Positions 1-5,888 of a stretch of DNA of 7,657 nt are shown piece after piece. Each line of letters starts with the position of its first letter. The stretch's first letter is position 1. The notes beneath the pieces were generated by a model that saw only the letters and a program-made list of their open reading frames with translations, had not been told where the DNA came from and did no database searches. The stretch comes from Candidatus Aegiribacteria sp. GTDB lineage: Bacteria; Fermentibacterota; Fermentibacteria; Fermentibacterales; Fermentibacteraceae. The stretch covers positions 1 through 7,657 of the forward strand of contig JAIOSX010000002.1 in NCBI GenBank assembly GCA_021107345.1. Reading direction: 5' to 3'. The translations under genes were made by a program, and so were the position numbers.

Positions 1-245
1 AGAAAAGGCGACTTCTGAAAAAGTTACTTTCGAACTGCTATTGGATGGACGGGCAACTTTCCGCTGAATACCGTCAACCTTTTGAAATGCTTGCAGATAC
101 AAATGCCTTCTGGAAAGAGCAGAAAGCAGCAGGAGCGGAAAATCTGAGTGTTTCTGAAATCTGGTACCCCCGACGGGATTCGAACCCATGCTTCCGGCTC
201 CGGAGGCCGACGCTCTATCCAGCTGAGCTACGGGGGCACCTTTGA
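1..245 (+). CDS. 3' end of a probable serine recombinase, 5' truncated by window edge
   Basis: The frame is open from base 3 with no stop until TGA at 243-245, so the gene begins left of the window. The visible part resembles the extreme C-terminus of large serine recombinases (resolvase plus recombinase domain proteins): a stretch like LLSNCYW-DG-L, then YRQPFEMLA, then a helical KEQKAAG segment. I recognise this pattern from memory and cannot confirm it by alignment. Roughly the last 27 codons (from about 163) are the antisense of tRNA-Arg and give the familiar artefactual peptide (YPRRDSNP...). The true protein may therefore simply read into the tRNA before stopping. An internal ATG at 45 is unlikely to be the start because the similarity begins before it. 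If the identification is right, the protein would cut and rejoin DNA to integrate or excise an element lying to the left. The alternative is an unrelated gene remnant. Confidence 0.5.
   Translation, partial: KRRLLKKLLSNCYWMDGQLSAEYRQPFEMLADTNAFWKEQKAAGAENLSVSEIWYPRRDSNPCFRLRRPTLYPAELRGHL
162..237 (-). tRNA. tRNA-Arg (anticodon CCG)
   Basis: The minus strand folds as a complete 76-nt cloverleaf. The 7-bp acceptor stem is GCCCCCG with CGGGGGT (one G-U pair at 1-72). The D stem is GCTC/GAGC. The anticodon stem TCGGC/GCCGG encloses the loop CTCCGGA, giving anticodon CCG, which reads CGG (Arg). The T arm is ATGGG-TTCGAAT-CCCGT. The discriminator is A and the CCA end is encoded (162-164). It lies 27 nt beyond the metallophosphoesterase stop on the same strand and may be processed from that transcript. 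I see no hairpin terminator just after its 3' end, where the recombinase-like frame begins. Confidence 0.97.
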
Positions 246-264
246 TTTAATATTCAGCAGAATA

Positions 265-750
265 TTAGAAGCTGATCTTCTCCACTTCCGGCTTCTTGTT
301 CTCTTCTAGGATAAGAGAGACCATTGTTCTGTTTCCACTTGATCCGGAGACTGCTCCCGGATTCAGCCTCAGCACGCCATCTTTGATGTCATTGTTGAAA
401 ACATGTGAATGACCGAAGATGATTATATCCGGTTTACGTGGTTTGAATCTTTTGAAAATCCTTTTCTCTATTCCGTATCTTGCGCCAGTGCCGTGTGTCA
501 TGCATATCCTGTGTCCTTCCAGTTCCAGTTCGAGGCTTTCAGGATATCTTTTACAGATATCGTACGGATCCATATTGCCGTGTACCGCTTTTACCGGCGC
601 AAATCTTTCAAGATCGATAATCACGCCCAGGTCAACCATGTCTCCGGAATGCAGAATTAGGTCTGATTCTGCACAAATCTCATATACCCGGCCGGGGATT
701 GCCCCCAGCCTTGTGGGTATATGAGTATCTGAAAGAACAGCTATTTTCAA
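265..750 (-). CDS. YfcE/MJ0936-type metallophosphoesterase
   Basis: This 161-residue calcineurin-like phosphoesterase belongs to the small YfcE/MJ0936 family of metal-dependent phosphodiesterases. It has the usual length and the complete set of dinuclear metal-site motifs: D8-x-H10 in SDTH, G36-D37 in HSGD, G58-N59-x-D61, H86 in MTHG, and G113-H-S-H116. It should be a soluble cytoplasmic enzyme. The physiological substrate is not known for this subgroup and cannot be read from the sequence. The start is a TTG at 748-750; it is the only start that keeps the D8 motif, since the next Met is residue 38, past the first metal ligands. The TTG follows the stop of the small basic gene upstream with no spacer (TAATTG), and only a weak purine-rich AGAAG stretch precedes it, so translation is probably coupled. 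tRNA-Arg follows 27 nt downstream. Confidence 0.92.
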   Translation of the reverse strand: MKIAVLSDTHIPTRLGAIPGRVYEICAESDLILHSGDMVDLGVIIDLERFAPVKAVHGNMDPYDICKRYPESLELELEGHRICMTHGTGARYGIEKRIFKRFKPRKPDIIIFGHSHVFNNDIKDGVLRLNPGAVSGSSGNRTMVSLILEENKKPEVEKISF

Positions 751-846
751 TTACTTATTTTTCTTCTTATGTCTGTTTGCCCGGCGTCTTTTCTTCATTT
801 TGTGCTTAGCGATTTTCTTACGCTTTTTCTTCTTTCCGTTGGGCAT
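751..846 (-). CDS. 31-residue basic AURKAIP1/COX24-like protein
   Basis: A very short gene (ATG at 844-846, TAA at 751-753) encodes 31 residues, 19 of them Lys or Arg. It opens MPNGKKKKRKK, continues IAKHKMKKR and ends in a NRHKKK-type tail. This matches what I recall of the tiny bacterial proteins annotated AURKAIP1/COX24 domain-containing, related to the C-terminus of mitochondrial ribosomal protein mS38 and to mycobacterial bS22. Those relatives bind the small ribosomal subunit, so a ribosome-associated role is likely, by inference. The ATG directly abuts the HU stop (TAGATG) and the TAA directly abuts the phosphoesterase TTG, so it is the middle gene of a zero-spacer trio. A weak SD (AAGG, 858-861) lies inside the HU gene, 11 nt before the ATG. 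The exact abutment at both ends and the recognisable opening argue against a chance frame. Confidence 0.82.
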   Translation of the reverse strand: MPNGKKKKRKKIAKHKMKKRRRANRHKKKNK

Positions 847-1128
847 CTATTGGGCAACCTTGTTCTTTACGAGTCTTGAGGGCTTGAATACAGGGACTTT
901 CCTTCTTGGAACTTCAACAGCTGCACCCGTATGAGGATTTCTTGCAATACGCCTTTTGCGATCTACAACCTTGAATGTACCGAAACGTCTGATCTCAACA
1001 TGTTCGTTCTTATATAGGGCTTCTCTGATTTCATCAAGGAATCCGTCGACCACGGAAGCAATATCCTTTTTATTCAGATCGATTTTACCGCGTGCTGCAA
1101 TCCTCGATACGATATCTGCCTTTGTCAT
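847..1128 (-). CDS. HU/IHF family DNA-binding protein
   Basis: This 93-residue protein is a nucleoid-associated HU/IHF homologue, a dimeric protein that bends DNA. The N-terminal helical part (MTKADIVSRIA, about 1-45) is followed by the beta-arm region with the family signature: R48-F-G-T-F52, then R63-N-P-H-T-G68. Pro65 corresponds to the arm-tip proline that intercalates between base pairs. The length is normal, with a short basic tail (KNKVAQ). An in-frame ATG exists 13 codons upstream (1167), but the start at 1128 is preferred: it has a strong Shine-Dalgarno GGAGGAG three bases before it, and the family normally begins MTKADIV. It is first in a short operon with the basic 31-residue protein and the metallophosphoesterase. 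A candidate promoter lies about 90 nt upstream. Confidence 0.95.
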   Translation of the reverse strand: MTKADIVSRIAARGKIDLNKKDIASVVDGFLDEIREALYKNEHVEIRRFGTFKVVDRKRRIARNPHTGAAVEVPRRKVPVFKPSRLVKNKVAQ

Positions 1129-1131
1129 TTT

Positions 1132-1138
1132 CTCCTCC
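1132..1138 (-). promoter_or_regulatory. Strong Shine-Dalgarno deciding the HU start
   Basis: GGAGGAG on the minus strand, followed by AAA and the ATG at 1128. With GGAGG as the core, the spacing is 5 nt. It fixes the HU start 13 codons inside the longest open frame and shows that this organism uses classical anti-SD pairing. Confidence 0.85.
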
Positions 1139-1218
1139 GTTACTCTTTGGTGTTTACCGGCAAACATTATTCCGGTTGTATTAATTTCATTATTCTTACG
1201 GCTTTCCGCAGAAGCGTT

Positions 1219-1247
1219 AAGATAGACAATAACAATGAGTTCGGCAA
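1219..1247 (-). promoter_or_regulatory. Candidate sigma-70-type promoter of the HU operon
   Basis: On the minus strand, TTGCCG (1242-1247, 4/6 match to TTGACA) is separated by 17 nt from TATCTT (1219-1224, 4/6 match to TATAAT). The predicted start near 1212 would give a leader of about 84 nt. Very AT-rich DNA (about 1255-1330) lies just upstream and could act as an UP-like element. This is a motif match only. Confidence 0.35.
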
Positions 1248-1385
1248 GGGGTCGGATAAATCAATAAATCATGTATTTATGTTCATATTATTTCACATAT
1301 ATGTTATTATGTAGCTATACTCCTAAATACTACAGAAATAGTGCATAACAACCCCTTTGTTTTTTCTTCCTTTTATAGCTTACGG

Positions 1386-1424
1386 GAGTTCCTTCGACTC
1401 GCTTCGCTAACTCAGGATGAACTC
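1386..1424. repeat. Imperfect palindromic intergenic repeat-like element
   Basis: A 39-bp element is bounded by the 6-bp inverted repeat GAGTTC (1386-1391) and GAACTC (1419-1424). The interior reads CTTCGACTCGCTTCGC then CTCAGGAT. It resembles the CTTCG...CTCAGGAT intergenic repeats I recall from many environmental bacterial genomes. Only one copy is visible here, so calling it a dispersed repeat is inference. It sits between two convergence-free minus-strand units, upstream of the HU promoter. Confidence 0.45.
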
Positions 1425-1456
1425 ACCCGGCAGGTTCTCCTCCCTGAAATATAAAT

Positions 1457-1478
1457 GCGGGGAGACGATACTCCCCGC
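1457..1478 (-). terminator. Hairpin terminator after tRNA-Ala
   Basis: A perfect 8-bp GC-rich stem, GCGGGGAG (1457-1464) with CTCCCCGC (1471-1478), encloses a 6-nt loop. In the minus direction it begins 6 nt after the tRNA CCA end and is followed by ATTTATATTT, an imperfect U tract. It would end tRNA-Ala transcription and any read-through from the five-gene operon. On the plus strand it is followed by TTTT, but no plus-strand gene precedes it. Confidence 0.75.
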
Positions 1479-1483
1479 TTTTC

Positions 1484-1560
1484 TGGTGGAGCTGACGGGA
1501 GTCGAACCCGTGACCCCCTGACTGCCAGTCAGGTGCTCATACCAACTGAGCTACAGCCCC
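1484..1560 (-). tRNA. tRNA-Ala (anticodon GGC)
   Basis: The 77-nt minus-strand cloverleaf has the acceptor stem GGGGCTG with CAGCTCC, which includes the G3-U70 pair, the classic alanine identity element. The D stem is GCTC/GAGC. The anticodon stem CCTGA/TCAGG encloses CTGGCAG, giving anticodon GGC, which reads GCC (Ala). The T arm is ACGGG-TTCGACT-CCCGT. The discriminator is A and CCA is encoded (1484-1486). It lies 59 nt after the DUF296 gene on the same strand. Confidence 0.98.
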
Positions 1561-1574
1561 TCTGAAGTAGAGGT

Positions 1575-1602
1575 ACACTACGATAATGACGGTAAAAGTC
1601 AA
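1575..1602 (-). promoter_or_regulatory. Candidate promoter of tRNA-Ala
   Basis: On the minus strand, TTGACT (1597-1602, 5/6 match to the -35 box) and TAGTGT (1575-1580, 3/6 match to the -10 box) are 16 nt apart in the short gap before tRNA-Ala. The predicted start falls only a few bases before the mature 5' end. The -10 match is weak, so read-through from the upstream operon is an alternative source of the tRNA. Confidence 0.35.
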
Positions 1603-1619
1603 TAGGTATTTACTCATTT

Positions 1620-2039
1620 CTACTGTATATCCAGCCTCCAGAATGTCCCCCCTGAGTGTACTCTTACGAACTTCGAGGGCAGTTCAAGCAATACAAGCTC
1701 TATGGTCATGGAAACAGTTCCGCTGAAAAGGTGACCTCCCCTTGCTGACATATCCTCATCAGCCAGACTTACATGAAGGTGAACGAAGGGTTTACTCTCC
1801 TTATTAGATACATTCCCCTGTAGTGACAGTATTTCCGAAGATTGTTGAATAATCTCGGTTATATATTCCTTACCGTCATACCTTCCTATCTTAATATTCT
1901 CCAGCATTCCTATGCCGGCTACAATTGCAGCCGATTCAACTTTCTCCTTCTCGCACCACTCGGCAAGGGTCTGCGGGAACTGTTCTCCTATATCAAATCT
2001 TATGACCGTTCTTCCGTTGCTTCTGCAGAGAACTTTCAC
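1620..2039 (-). CDS. PPC/DUF296 domain protein
   Basis: This 139-residue protein is essentially one PPC (DUF296, PD1-like) domain, of the usual length for stand-alone bacterial and archaeal members. The family pattern is clear: GIGMLENIKIGRYDG (about 42-56), EILSLQGNVS (69-78), the histidines H87 and H89 in FVHLHVSLAD, and H103 in GGHL. The three histidines are placed like the metal site seen in some structures of the family. Plant members are AT-hook DNA-binding proteins; the bacterial ones lack an AT-hook, as here, and have no settled function. The start is GTG at 2037-2039, with GGAGGG 8 nt upstream inside the end of the preceding gene, whose TGA is one base away. That makes it the last gene of the five-gene operon, probably translated by coupling. 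No signal peptide or membrane segment is visible. Confidence 0.85.
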   Translation of the reverse strand: MKVLCRSNGRTVIRFDIGEQFPQTLAEWCEKEKVESAAIVAGIGMLENIKIGRYDGKEYITEIIQQSSEILSLQGNVSNKESKPFVHLHVSLADEDMSARGGHLFSGTVSMTIELVLLELPSKFVRVHSGGTFWRLDIQ

Positions 2040-2040
2040 T

Positions 2041-2397
2041 TCAGTATCCCTCCGTCCAGCTTCTTCTTCCTGTTTCTATTGATCCGTGTCCTGTCGGACA
2101 GCTTATTATATAGCCGCTGTCTGATTGTTCGAGTATATACTCCTCCCCGCTTTCCGGGCATGTAAGTGATCTCGATCTTCTAGCATATTCATCCAGCTGT
2201 TCAATTTCTAATGCCCAGTCACCTGTAGCATCGCAGAAATTCGCCTGATCAGTGCAGATAGTGTTCATGTTAGCCCTGCATTGTCTTCTTTTTGAGATTT
2301 CATTAATACTCTCTGAATCGTTTCCACTGCATGCTGAGAACGCAATTATAAATATTATGGATAAAGCAGTTCTTAATGTTATTGATTTCTTATTCAT
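2041..2397 (-). CDS. Small putative lipoprotein with pseudopilin-like C-terminal region
   Basis: This 118-residue protein begins MNKKS, has a hydrophobic segment (about 8-22) and then FSAC with Cys23, giving a probable lipoprotein signal. Phe at -3 is atypical for a lipobox, so ordinary cleavage is possible. The mature part has a CRANMNTIC...FC helix-like stretch (40-55), a GDW turn (59-61), and then CPESGEEY (80-87) and SCPTGHGS (99-106). The spacing of a Cys-Pro-x-x-Gly-x-x-Tyr unit, a short hairpin and a second Cys-Pro...His-Gly unit resembles the C-terminal part of GspG-like pseudopilins, but the pilin N-terminal helix and cleavage motif are absent. The function is unknown. The start at 2397 is preferred over an in-frame TTG at 2409 because it gives a better signal peptide. 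It overlaps the end of the protease gene by 8 bases (ATGAATAA), which implies coupled translation. Confidence 0.72.
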   Translation of the reverse strand: MNKKSITLRTALSIIFIIAFSACSGNDSESINEISKRRQCRANMNTICTDQANFCDATGDWALEIEQLDEYARRSRSLTCPESGEEYILEQSDSGYIISCPTGHGSIETGRRSWTEGY

Positions 2398-4774
2398 TAT
2401 TGATAACAACCATCTGTCTGGTTATCGGGTCCATACCTGAGGTAATGAACCTCGCAAAATAGAGTCCTGAGGGTACACGCCTTCCATCTTCGTATGTGCA
2501 GTTCCATATAATGGTTCCTGTTTCAGCTGAATCCATATTAACTACCTTTACAATTCGTCCCGCAGCATCAAATATTCTTAATTCAGCAGGGCTTTCGGGG
2601 GTACTCCAGTTGAAGATGACTGAATTGATTGCGGGATTTGGGCGGGGTTCGGAAATGAAGTAGAGCCCTGAATGAGTATCCGGTGACAATACACCTGTAC
2701 CCGATACGGGTATTTCTATTGTCCGGAGTACATGATTCCGACTCCATACTGTTAATGCTGCGGTATCGTATCCATCGTCTGCAGTTATATTCATCTGAAC
2801 CTGCCCTGAGGCGTCTGTATAATCAACTTCATACATTTCTGTATCATTCCATTCGCCCTGCATGAAACATACTCTTGCACCCTCCACAGGACCGGAATTG
2901 TTCTCCACAGAAACAGTAACACTGTTTACTCCCGGTGAAAGTGTATCCGGACCGGTCAGCTGCAGTGGTCCATCTGGTGCTTCTGACCACATCGGAAGCT
3001 CAGGATCGCCGAAAAGGGTAATCGATTTTGCTATCCAGTCGTAATGGGTATCAGTGGGTATAAGTGGTATGAACTCGTCCCAGGCCATTGAATGCGCTAC
3101 ACCAAGATTGTAGAGATCTTCAGTAAAGAAGTTCGCAAAGAACTCCTGGTCTACCAGTTCGCTCCATTTATCCCCCGGTTCTGAGGGCTCTCCCCAGCCG
3201 TACCTGGTGTTCATCATACAGAAACCGCCGCCACCCGGTGACCTTATCCAGGCTTCCGCAAGACAGGTGCCTGTATCGAATGAACCGGAAAGGCAGGCTA
3301 TCGTATTCCAGATGGATACCCTTCCATGAGTGGAAATGTTCGTGAGCCCCATGAAATCGCTGATTCCAAGGCTTCCGGTACCTATAGATACGATTCCCGG
3401 GCTTCCGTGCCCGGCATGGTTAACAAGCTGCATGCCCATGTTGAGCATTTCCATAGTCGCTGAATAACTCTGAGTACCATTGCTCTGGTAATGCTTGACC
3501 ACAGGCTTCCAGAGTACAGGAGTATAAAGTGTATCAACCTTTTCCTTCCCGGCGCTGCCAGGGCAATACGGGTTGCTCCAGAGAATACCTGTAGTGAAAC
3601 CCATGGATGTAAACCACGGTTCCGCATCCCTCCCATCGGTCAGTGAAGGCAGCTCGTAGGCAAGAACCTTATTCACGAAAATGTTGGCCTGAGGACTGTT
3701 CTCAACCGAAGCTCTTCCTATAATGTAATCCGGGTGGTAATCCATTACATCGCCGCTGAGTTCTCCCCATATGCTGTTGTTGTTGGCATCCCACTGGTCC
3801 GAACCTACCGATAGGTCGTTCATGTCCTGGAAGTATATGTCAGCTGCGGGGTAATCCACGTAACCTTCAGCAGTTGCATAACAGTTCCTGTGTGGTACGA
3901 GCGGCGTGTCACCGCCAAGGAGAACGTATGTGGGAGGTACCTGGCTGTATATGTCTCTGAGGAAGAATCTGAGCTTCTGAGCAGCATCTACACCTGAATA
4001 ATTCGATTCTATGTACTCCATGGTCACTATTGCCGCCGGTATGCCCTTCATGGTCTTGAACTGCGCAAGGGGTTCAAAGACTGAAACAAGAGAGTCCCTT
4101 GTGATAATAAGGTATTCCCCCCATGGAAGATCATCCGCAGGTACGGCAGGCATATTGTTCAGGCTCAGATCTTCAGGGTTCAGAACCTGACTGCTGATAA
4201 TATCCTCCAATACTCTGAGTCCTTCCGTCCCCCTGCCGCGGGGAATACACCCGAAATCTTCATAATGGTATTGAATTATCATTGAGATTGAGCTGGTAAG
4301 AACGGCTTTTCCGGTAACTGGATTCCAGGCCAGAGGAGATATTCTCATGTCAAGGATGCTGTAACCCATGAGCTGACCCTGAGATACCGGCATAACAAGC
4401 GGAGTATTCGAAGGCTCACTGTAGGAAGCAACATTCCTCGGAGTTGGTGAAAACAGTTCCGGGCTGGAAATAGGAACTCCGTGCTGAACTGGTTTTAGAT
4501 CGTACGAACCGTACAGAAGTGTCTCATTGCAGGATTCGACGGTTACCATATCCACCCTTGCACCGAATGGCAGGAGTACTGAAACAGGGAAGACCGGAAG
4601 AGCCGGATCACCGGGAACCCCGGTATTTACCGCTCCGGTCAGATAGAAATAGTCGCCTAGGGTGCTTTCTCTGACTGCAGGATCAGTCAGAGGGATTTCC
4701 CAGTTGATGAGCATCTCATCTGCAGATACAGTGGATATAAACATAAACAGAGCAAATATGATTTCTTTTCTCAT
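2390..4774 (-). CDS. Secreted C25 (gingipain-like) cysteine peptidase with T9SS-type sorting domain
   Basis: This 794-residue secreted protease homologue has a signal peptide at about 1-18 (cleavage after VSA), an N-terminal propeptide-like region (about 20-200), then a C25 catalytic domain (about 217-595). The catalytic dyad is visible as H456 in NHAGHGSP and C494 in TIACLSGSFD, 38 residues apart, followed by CLAEAWIR, which parallels the CFAEALMR segment of gingipains. The domain closes with LFGDPELPMW. An Ig-like domain follows (about 605-690). Then comes a C-terminal domain (about 706-792) with PNP, ELRIFDAAGR, DGRRVPSGLYF and a final TRQMVV, the pattern of T9SS type A sorting or FlgD-like Ig domains. 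It is probably exported by the Sec and T9SS routes and anchored at or released from the surface. Substrate preference cannot be told. An AGGGA site precedes the ATG, and the upstream gene ends 16 nt before it. No frameshift is apparent. Confidence 0.92.
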   Translation of the reverse strand: MRKEIIFALFMFISTVSADEMLINWEIPLTDPAVRESTLGDYFYLTGAVNTGVPGDPALPVFPVSVLLPFGARVDMVTVESCNETLLYGSYDLKPVQHGVPISSPELFSPTPRNVASYSEPSNTPLVMPVSQGQLMGYSILDMRISPLAWNPVTGKAVLTSSISMIIQYHYEDFGCIPRGRGTEGLRVLEDIISSQVLNPEDLSLNNMPAVPADDLPWGEYLIITRDSLVSVFEPLAQFKTMKGIPAAIVTMEYIESNYSGVDAAQKLRFFLRDIYSQVPPTYVLLGGDTPLVPHRNCYATAEGYVDYPAADIYFQDMNDLSVGSDQWDANNNSIWGELSGDVMDYHPDYIIGRASVENSPQANIFVNKVLAYELPSLTDGRDAEPWFTSMGFTTGILWSNPYCPGSAGKEKVDTLYTPVLWKPVVKHYQSNGTQSYSATMEMLNMGMQLVNHAGHGSPGIVSIGTGSLGISDFMGLTNISTHGRVSIWNTIACLSGSFDTGTCLAEAWIRSPGGGGFCMMNTRYGWGEPSEPGDKWSELVDQEFFANFFTEDLYNLGVAHSMAWDEFIPLIPTDTHYDWIAKSITLFGDPELPMWSEAPDGPLQLTGPDTLSPGVNSVTVSVENNSGPVEGARVCFMQGEWNDTEMYEVDYTDASGQVQMNITADDGYDTAALTVWSRNHVLRTIEIPVSGTGVLSPDTHSGLYFISEPRPNPAINSVIFNWSTPESPAELRIFDAAGRIVKVVNMDSAETGTIIWNCTYEDGRRVPSGLYFARFITSGMDPITRQMVVINNE

Positions 4775-4790
4775 TTTTTTCCCTACCGTA

Positions 4791-5888
4791 TCAGGTATCC
4801 ATTAAAGCAGTTATCCATCCTTCGCCGCTGATCTCCTCAAGCATCACCTTCATCATTATCGTTATTGGTACCGCCAGTATCATACCCCATGCTCCCCACA
4901 GCCAGGCCCATACAATAACCGCCAGAAGAACGGTAACAGAACCGATCGGGAGTTTGAACTGCATCAGTTTGGGCTCTATTGCATTTGATACTGTATTGTT
5001 TACGGCCATAACAAGGATGATAACAGGCCATGCGTCGAAAAAGCTGCCGTGCTCGAAAACGGCCATTGTATAAAGAATAACTCCCAGCCCGGCAATAAGT
5101 GAGCCGTAAATGGGAATGAAGTTCATGACGAAACATATCGATCCCCAGATCAGGGCATCCTGAGGGTTGAGAAATATCAGCAGACCAAGGCCGATACTTA
5201 TACCGGTTATAGAACTGGTTGCCAGTTTTACCAATATGAACTTACGTGTATTGGATTCAATTTTGTCTGATATCTGCATTATCCTTTTGTAGTTGGATCT
5301 TTTAAGATTCTTTTCCAGATTCTCTTCAAGCCGCCTTCTTCCGATCATGAGAAAAGTGGTAAGAAAGAGTATCATTACAAAGGTGAATACACCGGAAATA
5401 ATCGGTTTTGCAGCACTGGGGACTATGCTCATCGCTGATTCAGCAAGACCGTTTATGTAACTGGTAACAGCTGCCGAATCTCCGAAAATACCGCTGGAAA
5501 CCATCCAGCTCTTTATAGGCACCACGATATTGTTCATGATTTCGTTGCTCTTGCTGAGAATAAGAGAAATCTGTCCTCTCAGCAGCAGATATATTCCGAG
5601 GGAAAGGCTTACAAAAAGCACTATCACGAGAATAACCGAGAATATGGTCGCCAGCCTCGACTCATCACTGACGTGTTTTCTGCCGAATTTTCCATTAATC
5701 CAGAATAGCATATTATCAGCAATGCCGGCAAATTTCTTCGCCACAGGCTGAAGGAGCAGCATGAGGAAGAAAGCAACTGTAAGAGGCACAAAAACTCCAG
5801 AGGCACTTTTAATAATCGTGCCTGCCGCGACAATGCCCAGAAGTATAATAGCCATGTTGAAAAGTCTGCTGCCGTAATTATCTGTCAT
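4791..5888 (-). CDS. AI-2E/PerM family membrane transporter
   Basis: This 365-residue integral membrane protein is of the AI-2E transporter (PerM/TqsA, formerly UPF0118) family. Hydrophobic segments lie at about 10-27, 31-49, 79-103, 162-183, 219-240, 246-273, 283-298 and 316-345. A hydrophilic and amphipathic region (about 104-160) sits between the third and fourth segments. Family landmarks in the C-terminal half are NFIPIYGSLIA (256-266), NAIEPKLMQ (302-310) and the Trp-rich WAWLWGAWGMILAVP (327-341). Members include quorum-signal exporters and Na+/H+ antiporters, so the transported substrate cannot be assigned. The ATG overlaps the stop of the upstream hydrolase gene by four bases (ATGA), and GGAGG (5895-5899) lies 6 nt before it. 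The C25 peptidase gene follows 16 nt later. Confidence 0.92.
   Translation of the reverse strand: MTDNYGSRLFNMAIILLGIVAAGTIIKSASGVFVPLTVAFFLMLLLQPVAKKFAGIADNMLFWINGKFGRKHVSDESRLATIFSVILVIVLFVSLSLGIYLLLRGQISLILSKSNEIMNNIVVPIKSWMVSSGIFGDSAAVTSYINGLAESAMSIVPSAAKPIISGVFTFVMILFLTTFLMIGRRRLEENLEKNLKRSNYKRIMQISDKIESNTRKFILVKLATSSITGISIGLGLLIFLNPQDALIWGSICFVMNFIPIYGSLIAGLGVILYTMAVFEHGSFFDAWPVIILVMAVNNTVSNAIEPKLMQFKLPIGSVTVLLAVIVWAWLWGAWGMILAVPITIMMKVMLEEISGEGWITALMDT

Larger units (their letters stand above)
1129..1456. other. Intergenic region between the HU gene and the tRNA-Ala terminator
   Basis: About 330 bases without a convincing gene. From right to left on the minus strand it holds a partly palindromic repeat-like element (1386-1424), an AT-rich tract (about 1255-1380) containing the perfect 10-bp palindrome ACATATATGT (1295-1304), the candidate HU promoter (1219-1247) and the HU leader with its SD. 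The longest frames here are very short. One 7-codon minus-strand frame has a G-rich stretch ahead of its ATG, but nothing supports it being translated. Confidence 0.6.

Noticed and set aside
45..245. A complete 66-residue protein starting at ATG 45
   Set aside because: The frame is open to the left edge and similarity begins before the ATG; the last third is the antisense of a tRNA. Treated as the 3' end of a longer gene.
249..266. AATATT-CAGCAG-AATATT direct and inverted repeat between tRNA-Arg and the phosphoesterase
   Set aside because: Too short and AT-rich to be more than chance; no known site matched.
409..724. Plus-strand open frames inside the phosphoesterase gene
   Set aside because: They lie antisense to a gene with a full set of catalytic motifs and have no recognisable content.
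1295..1304. Perfect palindrome ACATATATGT upstream of the HU promoter
   Set aside because: It lies in very AT-rich DNA where such 10-mers arise easily; no second copy or known operator.
2398..2409. TTG start adding four residues to the lipoprotein
   Set aside because: The internal ATG gives a more typical MNKK signal peptide start and the usual short overlap with the upstream stop.
3382..3636. Second minus-strand frame inside the protease gene
   Set aside because: An out-of-frame shadow of the C25 catalytic domain.
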